Source of the DNA: DATKUC01 sp964553615
GTDB taxonomy: Bacteria > Spirochaetota > Spirochaetia > DSM-27196 > DATKUC01
Assembly (NCBI GenBank): GCA_964553615.1
Contig: CAZKMA010000003.1
Span: 62,001-126,000, forward strand
DNA length: 64,000 nt
Direction: 5' to 3'
The position numbers and the translations under genes were made by a program. The notes beneath the pieces are model-generated. The model did not search any database. It saw nothing but the letters and a program-made list of their open reading frames with translations, and was not told where the DNA came from. Within the stretch, counting starts at the first letter, position 1. The number at the start of each line of letters is the position of its first letter. Positions 51,102 through 59,767 of the stretch are shown piece by piece.

Positions 51102-51832
51102 GAGTCGATGGAAAAGTATGTGTGGTGACCGGAGGCGCGCAGGGAATTGGTCGCGCTATTGTAGAAGCGTTTTCCGACGCCGGCGCGAAGGCGGTAATTG
51201 CGTGTGACGTGAACGATGAAGCGCTCGCCGCCGTTCGGGGAAAGAAAAATGTAACCGGCCGACCTCTGGACGTTACCAGGCCTGAAGAGATTGCGCGGGC
51301 CGTTGAACAGATCAGACAGGAGTTCGGCGGTATCGATGTCCTGGTCAACAACGCGGGCATCACCCGCGATGGTCTGCTTCAGAAAATCAGCGACGGCGAT
51401 TGGGATGCGGTGCTTGCCGTAAACCTGAAAGGACCGTTCAACATGATGCGCGCAGTTGTTCCGGTCATGCTCGAACAGGAGTCGGGCGCTGTGGTGAATA
51501 TTGCGTCTGTGGTCGGCCTGGATGGGAACATCGGCCAGACCAACTACGCGGCCACAAAGGCCGGCGTTGTCGGGATGACCAAGACCTGGGCCAAGGAGTT
51601 TGCACGCAAGGGCGCGAAGATACGCGTAAATGCGGTTGCCCCGGGGTACGTGCGGACGCCGATGGTCGAAACCGTACCGCAGAAGATCATCGATTCCATC
51701 GTGAGTCGTACCGTGCTCGGACGGCTCGGGGAGGCGGAGGACGTGGCGAATGCCGTGCTCTTCCTCTCAAGCGACGCATCTTCATTCGTGACCGGTCAGG
51801 TCATTCGAGTGGATGGAGGCCTTGTTCTGTGA
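51098..51832 (+). CDS. Short-chain dehydrogenase (FabG/PhaB-like 3-ketoacyl reductase)
   Basis: 244 residues. TGGAQGIG (11-18), NNAG, S137, Y150-x3-K154 and the PGYVRTPM loop are the complete classical SDR set; N109 in AVNLKG completes the tetrad. Motif detail (KNVTGRPLDVT, GITRDGLLQKIS, GQTNYAATKAGVVG) is that of FabG/PhaB 3-ketoacyl-ACP or acetoacetyl-CoA reductases. Overlaps the KAS III-like gene by ATGA and the hydrolase by GTGA, so the three are made together. Confidence 0.93.
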   Translation: MRVDGKVCVVTGGAQGIGRAIVEAFSDAGAKAVIACDVNDEALAAVRGKKNVTGRPLDVTRPEEIARAVEQIRQEFGGIDVLVNNAGITRDGLLQKISDGDWDAVLAVNLKGPFNMMRAVVPVMLEQESGAVVNIASVVGLDGNIGQTNYAATKAGVVGMTKTWAKEFARKGAKIRVNAVAPGYVRTPMVETVPQKIIDSIVSRTVLGRLGEAEDVANAVLFLSSDASSFVTGQVIRVDGGLVL

Positions 51833-52623
51833 GCCGAACGGAGGGGACCGCAGTAGTTCGCGGTAAGCGGATCTTCTACCGGCAACAGACCTCGCCGCCG
51901 GGTAGCAAGTTTGCGGTCCTTCTTATACATGGTAACACCGGCAGCAGCCTCTGGTTCGACCGGGTCATGAATGTTCCGGGGATGGATATGGTCGCACCGG
52001 ATATGCCGAATTTCGGCAACTCCGATGCGCTGGAAGAGAGCGACATCGATCTGTATGCAGAATACATATCAGGATTCTGCGATGAGATTCTGCCGGGAAG
52101 GCAGCTCGTTGTGGTCGGGCACTCGCTTGGCGGCGCGGTTGCCATGTCGCTTGCGCTTTCTTCTCCCGAGCGAATTGCAGGGTTAATGCTGGTTGACTCA
52201 TGTCCACCGGGTGGTCTCGTCACACCGGAGGAGCACTATCCGGCAATAGAGCGATATCGGACCAACCCGGCACTTCTCCGTGCGGCTCTTGCCGCGGTAA
52301 CACCGCATCTGGCAGACGGCGTATTTCTCGACGAGCTGGTCGAAGATGCCAGGCGGATGAGCCCCGCCGCGTTCGTCGGGAACGCACGGGCCCTGGCGCG
52401 GTTTGACTGCGAATCCCGCAGCACTCGCCTGGGTTCGCCCGTCCTGGTTGTGTGGGGCAGCGAGGACATTATTGTCAGCAGGGAGATGGCGCTTCGGACC
52501 GCGAATGCGTTTCCCAGGGGTGAGTTGCTTACCCTCTCCGAGGTCGGGCACTCCCTCATGGTAGAGGACCCAAATCGATTCATCACCGTTTTGAATGAGT
52601 TTGTAGGCAACCTGATGCGATAG
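51829..52623 (+). CDS. Alpha/beta hydrolase
   Basis: 264 residues, GTG start overlapping the SDR stop. LLIHGNTGSSLWFD (oxyanion HGNT), VVVGHSLGGAVAMSLAL with nucleophile S99, VVWGSEDIIV with Asp near 213, and LSEVGHSLMVEDP with His near 241 form a full triad; a cap of about 55 residues lies between 125 and 185. Size and cap fit esterases, lactonases or C-C bond hydrolases of ring-cleavage products. In this operon it may hydrolyse an ester, lactone or beta-diketone belonging to the imported substrate. Confidence 0.9.
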   Translation: MSRTEGTAVVRGKRIFYRQQTSPPGSKFAVLLIHGNTGSSLWFDRVMNVPGMDMVAPDMPNFGNSDALEESDIDLYAEYISGFCDEILPGRQLVVVGHSLGGAVAMSLALSSPERIAGLMLVDSCPPGGLVTPEEHYPAIERYRTNPALLRAALAAVTPHLADGVFLDELVEDARRMSPAAFVGNARALARFDCESRSTRLGSPVLVVWGSEDIIVSREMALRTANAFPRGELLTLSEVGHSLMVEDPNRFITVLNEFVGNLMR

Positions 52624-52690
52624 AACCGCCGGCAGACAGTCGGCAACGGGAGGCATCACCCGGCATTCCAAAGTGTGGAGGAGGCAACCG

Positions 52691-53920
52691 ATGAAAAAGA
52701 TCGGCATTATTGTTCTGGTAACGCTCATGCTTTTCGTATTTGCGGGTACCGTTTTTGCAAACGGTGCGTCAGAAGGCGCAAAGCCGATTAAGCTTGGCGG
52801 TGTCTGGCCGCTCGGAGACATAACGGGCGCCCAGGGAAGTAAGGCAGCACAGCTTGCGGTGGACGAAATCAACGCGGCAGGTGGAGTGCTGGGTCGCAAG
52901 CTTCAGCTCATCGTCATTGACAGTGAACTGAAACCCGAAAAAGGCGCTGCGGCGCTGGAACGGCTCGCAACCGTGGACAACGTCGACATATTTGTCGGTG
53001 GTATGTCGAGCGGTGTTCATCTGGGCCAGATTCCAATTCTCAAGAAGTACAAGAAGCTTACCGTGTGGACAGGCGCAGCATCCTCCAAGGCCGAAGAGGC
53101 AATCGGACCGGATGCCGACTGGTACTTCCATCTTCATCCCTGGGACTACGAGCAGGGAGCGAGCTATGTGAAGGGATGGGAAGCCATCGCCAGGCAGTAT
53201 CCGCAGGTGAAGCTGGACAAGTGGTTCCTCGCGTACGAGGAAGGACCATTCGGGTCTTCGTCCTTTACCGCGTCGAAGGGCCTGTACGCGGCGCTCGGGA
53301 CCATGCAGGGTGAATCGTTCAAGAGTGCAGCAACCGGCGGCGGAGACTACTCTGCTGTCATGCAACATGCAAAGCAGGCGAATCCCAACGTATTCATCTG
53401 GGCAGGTTACGATGCAGATGCACTTCCCATAATGCAGCAGGCAAAGGCAATCAACTTTGCACCACCGCTCTTTGTCGGTGCTCCCCCGGGGTGGCCCGCA
53501 GATTTCGGGAAATCACCGCTTTCCAATGACGTGGTTCTCTACGGTATGTGGGCTCCGTCCATGAGCAACGTAAATCCGGTCAGCAAGCATTTCTTCGACG
53601 CGTACGTGAAGAAGTACAATTCGGATCCGGCAACCTACTTTGCTCCTCTTTCATATTCGGCAATATACATTATCAAGGATGCCATTGAACGCGCCGGAAC
53701 ACTCGACAAACCTGCGCTCATCAAGGCAATGGAAGCCACGAAGTATGACTCTCCGCTCGGAGAGACGATTACCTTCGGACCGTCCAAGATCATCAAACAT
53801 CAGGGAATACGCGGGCAGAAGATACTGCAGTATCAGAATGGTGAACAACAGGTCATCTGGCCATTCGAGTACAAGACGGCGAGTCTTGTGTATCCGTTCC
53901 CGGGTTGGAATAATCGATAA
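52691..53920 (+). CDS. Liv-type ABC substrate-binding protein (branched-chain amino acid/amide family)
   Basis: 409 residues. Signal peptide ending AGTVFA, mature start NGASEGAK. Type I binding fold of the LivK/AmiC/UrtA group: IKLGGVWPLGDITGAQGSKAAQLAVDEINAAGG in pieces, GRKLQLIVIDSE, VDIFVGGMSSGV, ATGGGDYSAVMQHAKQANPN. This group also takes up urea, amides, aromatic acids and short acids, and the pathway genes upstream argue for an acidic or keto substrate rather than leucine. GGAGGAGG ribosome site. Followed by a hairpin and then livHMGF. Confidence 0.92.
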   Translation: MKKIGIIVLVTLMLFVFAGTVFANGASEGAKPIKLGGVWPLGDITGAQGSKAAQLAVDEINAAGGVLGRKLQLIVIDSELKPEKGAAALERLATVDNVDIFVGGMSSGVHLGQIPILKKYKKLTVWTGAASSKAEEAIGPDADWYFHLHPWDYEQGASYVKGWEAIARQYPQVKLDKWFLAYEEGPFGSSSFTASKGLYAALGTMQGESFKSAATGGGDYSAVMQHAKQANPNVFIWAGYDADALPIMQQAKAINFAPPLFVGAPPGWPADFGKSPLSNDVVLYGMWAPSMSNVNPVSKHFFDAYVKKYNSDPATYFAPLSYSAIYIIKDAIERAGTLDKPALIKAMEATKYDSPLGETITFGPSKIIKHQGIRGQKILQYQNGEQQVIWPFEYKTASLVYPFPGWNNR

Positions 53921-53936
53921 GAGCCACGCAAATCTC

Positions 53937-53972
53937 GCTCGTGGTGGTGCGGTTATTCGTGCTGCCACGAGC
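53937..53972 (+). promoter_or_regulatory. Intercistronic stem-loop after the Liv binding-protein gene
   Basis: Stem GCTCGTGG (53937-53944) with CCACGAGC (53965-53972), loop 20 nt that can pair further; no T tract. It lies 17 bp before livH. Confidence 0.55.
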
Positions 53973-53989
53973 CCTTTCGGAGTTACACG

Positions 53990-54913
53990 ATGACGAGGTG
54001 GAACCGTCCACAGTATTGGGCAATTGCCGGCGCAACGCTGGCGGTCGTAGTATTGCTCCTGATATTCAAGCCGTACGTGCTGATCTCGGGATTCCAGCGC
54101 GCAGGTCTGTACGCCGCAATTGCACTTCCGATGGCATTGATCCTCGGCATTGTGGGAATTGTGAATCTGGCCCACGGCGAGTTTCTCATGGTGGGAGCGT
54201 ATCTTGCGTATTTCATGAACAGCAGTCTGGGCGTTGGCCCACTTGCCGCAATAGTGCCCGTGGTTGTGCTCATGGTGGTTCTGGGTGTCGGGACCTACCA
54301 GGTTTCAATCCGGAAAGTCCTCGCTGCACCGGAGTTGAATCAACTGCTCCTGACCTTCGGAATCTCCATGGTACTGTCACAGCTGGTCAATCTGATTGCC
54401 ACCTCTCAACCGCGGGCGGTTTCGGTTTCATATGCGTCTGCCTCGGCGACAGTTGGGACTCTCAGTTTCGGGGTCTTCGATTTTGTCTATGACCTGCTTG
54501 CGGTTGCAATTCTCATTGGACTGCAGCTGTTCCTGAAGCGGACACGGGCGGGGAAGGCGGCGGTCGCGGTTGGGCAGAACCCTCGCGGGGCGCGGCTGGT
54601 CGGTATAAACGTTGACAGGACCTACATGCTTGTCTTTTCAATCGCCGTCGGCATACTCGGTATTCTTGGACCGATTTTTCTGGTGCGCCATTCGATCTTT
54701 CCTCTGGTCGGAGGCTCGTACACCATGAAATCGTTCAGCCTGGTCGCCATGGCAGGCATCGGCAACCTGACGGCAATACTCTGGTGCAGCCTGGGCCTCG
54801 GACTTGCAGAGGCGTTCATCATGTCATTCCAGGGATACGGCGATTGGGCCGACATCGTATTCTTCGCGCTGATTGTCGTTGTCATCCTTGCCCGTGCGAG
54901 GAGCAAACGATGA
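53990..54913 (+). CDS. livH: Liv-type ABC permease LivH
   Basis: 307 residues with eight or so helices. ALILGIVGIVNLAHGEFLMVGAYLAY near residue 45 is the LivH signature (NxxHG), then GQNPRGARLVGINVDRTY (ATPase-contact loop) and FPLVGGSYTMKSFSLVAMAGIGNL near the end. GGAG eight bases before ATG. Inner-membrane half-channel paired with LivM. ATGA overlap with livM. Confidence 0.95.
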   Translation: MTRWNRPQYWAIAGATLAVVVLLLIFKPYVLISGFQRAGLYAAIALPMALILGIVGIVNLAHGEFLMVGAYLAYFMNSSLGVGPLAAIVPVVVLMVVLGVGTYQVSIRKVLAAPELNQLLLTFGISMVLSQLVNLIATSQPRAVSVSYASASATVGTLSFGVFDFVYDLLAVAILIGLQLFLKRTRAGKAAVAVGQNPRGARLVGINVDRTYMLVFSIAVGILGILGPIFLVRHSIFPLVGGSYTMKSFSLVAMAGIGNLTAILWCSLGLGLAEAFIMSFQGYGDWADIVFFALIVVVILARARSKR

Positions 54914-55839
54914 AGCGAAACCAGTCCCTTGTGGTCCTTTCCGTGCTGGGCCTTGTCGTGCTCACGCTGCCGCTGTACGTGGGAGCATACCCTCAGGCCA
55001 TTGGACAGATGGTTTTTCTCTACATGAGCCTTGCGGTGAGCTGGGACATGCTTCTCAGGTCCGGTCAGATATCGTTCGGCATAGCGGGGTTCTTCGGACT
55101 GGGAGCGTACACGTCGGTCCTCGCCACGCTGAACCTGAGTCTTCCGCCACTCCTTACTATCCTGCTTGGCGGAGTCCTGGCGGGTGTCGTGGCTGTGATT
55201 GTCGGACTCGTCGTGCTCCGGCTGCGGGGGATGTATTTTGCAATTGTCACCCTGGCTCTTGCCGAGATCTTCCGGGTCGTTATCCGCAACTGGTCTTCGT
55301 TCACCGGTGGGCCCGAAGGGGAGATATTGCCGTCGGTAATATTCAACGGCGATTCGAAGATGCTCTACTGGCTCATGCTGGGAGTTGCGGTCCTGACGCT
55401 CGTCGTCTCCGAACTATTCCGGCGGACACGAATTCACTTTGCCCTGACCAGTATTCGGAATAACGAGATGGTGGCATCCTCGAGTGGAGTCAATATCCCC
55501 GCTTATCTTACCATCGTATTCGGCGTGACATCCGCACTGCAGGGAATTGCCGGTGGAGCTTATGCGCAGGTATACGGTTTCGTCACACCGGATGGGAGCT
55601 TTGGCACCGACTTCACACTGCTCCCGCTTGCAATGGCGCTCCTGGGCGGAATCTACGGTTCCGTGGGACCGGCAATCGGAGCGGTCATTCTCGGGGTGCT
55701 CGCAGAGTATCTGAAGCTCTACATTCCGTATGGTCACCAGATTGCCTACGGTCTGATCGTTGTTGTGGTCATCCTGTTCATGCCGGGTGGGATAACCGGT
55801 CTGGTTCGTCGGATGAAGATAGCGGGAGGCGGCAAATGA
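54910..55839 (+). CDS. livM: Liv-type ABC permease LivM
   Basis: 309 residues. SWDMLLRSGQISFGIAGFFGLGAYTS is the LivM counterpart of the LivH signature; RLRGMYFAIVTLALAEIFRVV and SIRNNEMVASSSGVNIPAYLT follow, and YGSVGPAIGAVILGVLAEYLK marks the C-terminal bundle. Start and stop overlap livH and livG by 4 bp each, ensuring equal synthesis. Confidence 0.95.
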   Translation: MKRNQSLVVLSVLGLVVLTLPLYVGAYPQAIGQMVFLYMSLAVSWDMLLRSGQISFGIAGFFGLGAYTSVLATLNLSLPPLLTILLGGVLAGVVAVIVGLVVLRLRGMYFAIVTLALAEIFRVVIRNWSSFTGGPEGEILPSVIFNGDSKMLYWLMLGVAVLTLVVSELFRRTRIHFALTSIRNNEMVASSSGVNIPAYLTIVFGVTSALQGIAGGAYAQVYGFVTPDGSFGTDFTLLPLAMALLGGIYGSVGPAIGAVILGVLAEYLKLYIPYGHQIAYGLIVVVVILFMPGGITGLVRRMKIAGGGK

Positions 55840-56561
55840 GCAGTGCCACGCTCGAAGTCAACGGCCTTGTGCGCTCTTTCGGCGGGCTCACTGCCGTGGA
55901 TGGGGTGGATCTGACGCTGAATAAGGGAGAGATCATTGGCGTGATCGGGCCGAACGGAGCCGGCAAATCCACGCTCATCAACGTAATTACCGGAATCTAT
56001 CTGCCAGGCGCCGGAACCATCACCTATCGCGGCGAGGATGTCACCGCAATGCCGGCGCATGAACGTTCACGGCGCGGCATAGGACGGACCTACCAGCTGA
56101 TCCATCCATTCGAGGACCTGAACTGCATTGAAAACATCATGGTGGGAGCACTGTTCGCACGCAGGATGTCCATGCGTCGTGCTCGAATTGCGGCTGGCGA
56201 CTTGTGTGAGCTTGTTGGATTGAAGGACCCGGCGCGCCGGATATCTGCTCTGACAATTCTGGAAGTGAAGAAGATGGAAATAGCGCACGCGCTGGCGATC
56301 GATCCGGGAGTGTTGTTTCTCGATGAAGTCATGGCCGGACTCAATGTGGACGAGACCGGGGAGATAGTGCAAACCATCCGACACGTGACGCGGGAAATGG
56401 GGCTTGCCGTAGGCGTCGTCGAGCACGTTATGCACGTCATCCGCGAACTTACGCATCGCGTCATCGTCCTCGACGCGGGGAAGGTAATTGCCGAAGGACC
56501 ATATGTGGAGGTGGCACAGGATGCGCGTGTCATTCAAGCCTATCTCGGGGGGGACGCGTAA
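55836..56561 (+). CDS. livG: Liv-type ABC ATPase LivG
   Basis: 241 residues. GPNGAGKSTLINVITGIYLP (Walker A), TYQLIHPFEDL (Q loop), VLFLDEVMAGLNVDET (Walker B/D loop) and VVEHVMHVI (H loop). The C-loop reads ALTILEVKKMEIAHALA where most ABC ATPases have LSGGQ; some LivG proteins show such a variant, and the canonical signature in LivF may compensate. Overlaps livM by 4 bp and abuts livF. Confidence 0.94.
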   Translation: MSSATLEVNGLVRSFGGLTAVDGVDLTLNKGEIIGVIGPNGAGKSTLINVITGIYLPGAGTITYRGEDVTAMPAHERSRRGIGRTYQLIHPFEDLNCIENIMVGALFARRMSMRRARIAAGDLCELVGLKDPARRISALTILEVKKMEIAHALAIDPGVLFLDEVMAGLNVDETGEIVQTIRHVTREMGLAVGVVEHVMHVIRELTHRVIVLDAGKVIAEGPYVEVAQDARVIQAYLGGDA

Positions 56562-57263
56562 ATGCTCGAAATAAGAGGCTTGAGCTGCAGCTACGGTCGA
56601 TTGCCCGTGCTCAATGACGTTACGCTGGAGGTCGGCACAGAATCCGTCGGACTTTTCGGTCCCAACGGCGCAGGCAAAACCACACTCATAAATGCAATTG
56701 TCGGGCTTATGCGTCCCGCATCGGGGAGCATTGTGCTCGACGGGACTCCGATACACGGCCTGCCCCCGCATGAGATATCCCGCAGGGGAATTGCCCTGGT
56801 GCCACAGGATCGGGAGCTCTTTCCTCTGATGAGTGTGGATGAAAACCTGAGTACCGGTGCCGACTACATCCCGGAAGCACGCAGGCAGAAGTCCTCCCGC
56901 CGGGATCTCGTCCTGGAGCTATTCCCGGCCTTGCGCCAGAAGTTGGGCCAGGCAGCCGGGACACTCAGCGGGGGCCAGCAACGCATGGTTGCGGTCGGCC
57001 GCGCGCTCATGGCGTGTCCGAAGCTCCTGATTCTCGATGAACCGTCCCTCGGCCTTCAGCCTTCCCTCGTGACCGAAATGTTTCAACTCCTTGCCTCCAT
57101 GCGCGGCACGATGGCAGTGCTGGTGACCGAACAGAATGTTCGAGCAACACTGCGAGCCGTGGATCGCGGATACGTCCTCGAAAACGGGAGCATCTCTTTC
57201 ATGCAGTCGTCCGAAGAGCTCAAACAGAATGAACACGTGATTAAGTCCTATCTTGGTCTTTAG
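56562..57263 (+). CDS. livF: Liv-type ABC ATPase LivF
   Basis: 233 residues. GPNGAGKTTLINAIVGLMRP, ALVPQDRELFPLMSVDENL (LivF-type Q loop), LSGGQQRMVAVGRALM with an intact signature, LLILDEPSLGLQPSLV and VTEQNVRATL. Starts on the base after the livG stop. Last transporter gene before the TetR regulator, which has its own promoter. Confidence 0.95.
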   Translation: MLEIRGLSCSYGRLPVLNDVTLEVGTESVGLFGPNGAGKTTLINAIVGLMRPASGSIVLDGTPIHGLPPHEISRRGIALVPQDRELFPLMSVDENLSTGADYIPEARRQKSSRRDLVLELFPALRQKLGQAAGTLSGGQQRMVAVGRALMACPKLLILDEPSLGLQPSLVTEMFQLLASMRGTMAVLVTEQNVRATLRAVDRGYVLENGSISFMQSSEELKQNEHVIKSYLGL

Positions 57264-57337
57264 GAGACGCCGGGCTTTGAACCAGCAATTCCCATTGTGG
57301 CGATAGAACGAGAATTGCGGGCTTCGAATGATTCCGG

Positions 57338-57367
57338 TTGGCAACGGCGGGAACTGCAGTATATAAT
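57338..57367 (+). promoter_or_regulatory. Promoter of the tandem TetR gene
   Basis: -35 TTGGCA (57338-57343), 18-bp spacer, -10 TATAAT (57362-57367). Upstream, GCAATTC (57285-57291) and GAATTGC (57312-57318) are inverted repeats 20 bp apart: a possible operator or livF terminator. Confidence 0.7.
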
Positions 57368-57426
57368 GCGCGGGACTCTTGCCGCCCGCGACGCGGGCAC
57401 TCCCACCGTCTGTTGAATGAGGTGCA

Positions 57427-58584
57427 ATGAAACAGGACACGCACGTTACCGCCAAAGCTTCGAGCACACGAGACCGTCTTTTGACCTCGGCTCTCAATCT
57501 GTTCTCCCGCTTCTGGTACGAAACCGTGTCCGTCGCAGAGATTTGTCGAAACGCAGAACTATCGAACGGCATTTTCTACCGGTACTTCAATCGAAAGGAT
57601 GAAATCTTCAAGGAGCTTCTTGAACAGTATCTGGTAATAATAACTGACCACCTGTCAAGAATCAGGGGCAAATCAATCGCAGATCGGACGTCGTCTCTTG
57701 TCGATGCGCTGATAGATCATATTCGTCGATACAAGGACCTTGTGCGGGTATACCGCGAGGGGCAGTACCGGTTCCCCGAGTACGAGCGAAGATTGCGTTC
57801 AATCTATGTGGATGCGGGTGCACGGGTGCTTGGACGTGAATTGAGCGAGGCCGAATATCTCTACCTGGTTGCCGGAGTGCGCTTCGTTGGAATTCGTCAC
57901 GTGCTGAATGACTCGCCAATTGACAAGAAGCTGCTCAAGCAGACCATTCTGCACGGCATGTTCCACAATCCGCCCGGGGATGTTTCTGCGCTCATCCCGG
58001 ATACCATACGAACTCTTGAACCCGAAGAATCCAGCTCGAGAAACAGGCTCATAGAATCGGGTATTCGGCTCTTCGGCGCGAGTGGTTTCTACAATGTGAA
58101 TGTGTACGATGTTGCCCGCGCAGCCGATTTTTCGGTCGGGACCTTCTATTTGTATTTCGCAACCAAGGAATCCTTTCTTGCGCAGATTGTTACTCTCATT
58201 GGTCGAAGAACCCGGCGTTTCATTTCCCAGAACCTCACGCCGGGCGTCAATCGTGTCGAACGGGAAATTCAGGGAATCCTGCTCTTCCTGCGCTATTTCA
58301 CGGAACACCCGGAGTACTACAGCATTGTCCGGGAGGCGGAATTCGTGGTCGGCGATGAAGTGCGCGAGTATTACGACCGATTCGTCGCGGGGTATCTGAA
58401 AGATCTGACCGAGACCGGGCTGAGTACCGCCCGTCAGAAACGGGTGCTGGCGAACTCTCTGCTCGGGATAGCCCACTACCTTGGCATTGACCTGTTCTTT
58501 GCCGACAGTGTCGCGGCAGCGGACGAGTCCAGGATTCTTTCAGACCTCGGAAGGCTCATGAACACCGGAGTCGACGGCGCGTAG
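57427..58584 (+). CDS. Tandem-duplicated TetR-family regulator
   Basis: 385 residues, twice the usual TetR length. First DNA-binding domain at about 14-62 (RDRLLTSALNLFSRFWYETV, then ICRNAELSNGIFYRYFNRKDE), first ligand-type domain to about 195, second DNA-binding domain at about 205-252 (RNRLIESGIRLFGASGFYNV, then VARAADFSVGTFYLYFATKES), second ligand domain to the end. Both helix-turn-helices look intact. The two halves are clearly diverged, so this is an old fusion, not a recent duplication. Mycobacterial Mce3R has a comparable layout. Likely controls the KAS III/Liv regulon it adjoins, with an acyl-CoA-like effector as in many TetR proteins (inference). Confidence 0.88.
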   Translation: MKQDTHVTAKASSTRDRLLTSALNLFSRFWYETVSVAEICRNAELSNGIFYRYFNRKDEIFKELLEQYLVIITDHLSRIRGKSIADRTSSLVDALIDHIRRYKDLVRVYREGQYRFPEYERRLRSIYVDAGARVLGRELSEAEYLYLVAGVRFVGIRHVLNDSPIDKKLLKQTILHGMFHNPPGDVSALIPDTIRTLEPEESSSRNRLIESGIRLFGASGFYNVNVYDVARAADFSVGTFYLYFATKESFLAQIVTLIGRRTRRFISQNLTPGVNRVEREIQGILLFLRYFTEHPEYYSIVREAEFVVGDEVREYYDRFVAGYLKDLTETGLSTARQKRVLANSLLGIAHYLGIDLFFADSVAAADESRILSDLGRLMNTGVDGA

Positions 58585-58640
58585 GCGACGGCAGACTTAT
58601 TGCCGCCGGCAGAGTTGTTGCCGCCGGCGTGCATGTCGGT

Positions 58641-59693
58641 TCAGACCCAGAACGCTTCGTGGGGAGGCAGGTGGACATCCCGGGTTCCGGTTTCTCCGCA
58701 TGATTCGCGTGGAATGAGCGTCGGTTGGAAGATGACGGGGTCGGAGGATGGAGGCTCTCCGCCTTCCACCAGCCGTAGCAGCATTCGAGTTGCCTCGCCG
58801 CCCATGGTTGAAAGCGGCTGTCGGATTGCGGTAATCCGCGGAGCCAGGAAATCCATGAATGTGTAGTCATCGAATACGGTAACGCCCAGGTCGTATGGAT
58901 CGATTCCAAGCAATCGCAGCGTGCGAAGAGTTTCGAGAAGAAGAACACCGCCGGCCCCGACGAAGAGTGCGTCAGGATTCTCGTCTGCCATCAGTTGACG
59001 AATGAGCGTGCCCGCCATATCTCCCTCGTATTCGGCGTGCACCACCGGATGTCCTTCAATGCCCGCGTCGCGGAGCGCATCCTGGTAGCCGCGAACCCGC
59101 TCGCGAGTGTAGTGATACGACACGGGGCCGGCAATCATTGCTATGCGGCGGTATTCGTGTTCTACCATATAGGTCGTCATGTCGTATGCACCCTGGTAGT
59201 TATCCACATCCACGCAGAAGTGGTCCAGCGTCCGGCTCCGGCCAATCAGCACGAACGGCAGCTGGGAAACGAGAAGCTCGGCAATTGCGGGACGATCGAG
59301 GTCCTCCGCGGCGACAATCAGCCCGTCGATTGTGCGGCGCCCCACCGCAGCGCGATACGCGCCTGCAATATCGGCCGGGTCGCTCGGAATCAGGATGGAA
59401 AGATGGTAACCGTGCAGGATCGCTTCGCGCGTTATTGCGGTCATGAGTCCGGACCAGTATGCACCATCGAGTGAAAGCGCGCTCTCGTGTGGAATGACAA
59501 GCCCGATAGTCCCGGTGCGCCGGGACGCAAGCGCCTGGGCGGTGGCGCTCGGTTGGTATCCGAGCTGTTCGACCAGCTGCTTAATGCGGGTTGTCGTTAC
59601 CTGGCTCACGCCTGCTCTGCCGTTCAGTGCTTTCGAAACCGTTCCCTTGGAGACACCCGCGATTGCCGCTATCTCTTTGATGGTCAGTTGCAT
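58641..59693 (-). CDS. LacI-family regulator of the mannoside locus
   Basis: 350 residues from the ATG at 59693 (AGGGGCGG upstream; the frame is open further but codes repeat-derived sequence). HTH MQLTIKEIAAIAGVSKGTVS then KALNGRAGVS (residues 1-30), and a periplasmic-binding-like effector domain: TIGLVIPHESALSLDG, TIDGLIVAAEDLDRP, RIAMIAGPVSYHYT, LGVTVFDDYTFMD. Divergent to cellobiose-2-epimerase and GH130, so it probably represses them in response to a mannoside or glucoside, through the palindromes at 59768-60007. Confidence 0.92.
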   Translation of the reverse strand: MQLTIKEIAAIAGVSKGTVSKALNGRAGVSQVTTTRIKQLVEQLGYQPSATAQALASRRTGTIGLVIPHESALSLDGAYWSGLMTAITREAILHGYHLSILIPSDPADIAGAYRAAVGRRTIDGLIVAAEDLDRPAIAELLVSQLPFVLIGRSRTLDHFCVDVDNYQGAYDMTTYMVEHEYRRIAMIAGPVSYHYTRERVRGYQDALRDAGIEGHPVVHAEYEGDMAGTLIRQLMADENPDALFVGAGGVLLLETLRTLRLLGIDPYDLGVTVFDDYTFMDFLAPRITAIRQPLSTMGGEATRMLLRLVEGGEPPSSDPVIFQPTLIPRESCGETGTRDVHLPPHEAFWV

Positions 59694-59767
59694 GTGCCGC
59701 CCCTGCATGTGCTGTGTCGCCGAAACCGGCGACCGGTGGACGCGGCGAATCCGCCGACCGGTCGAAC

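Noticed and set aside
58585..58640. Direct repeat TTGCCGCCGGC twice between tetR and lacI
   Set aside because: Only two copies in a short convergent gap; no stem with a T tract, so neither terminator nor element can be claimed.
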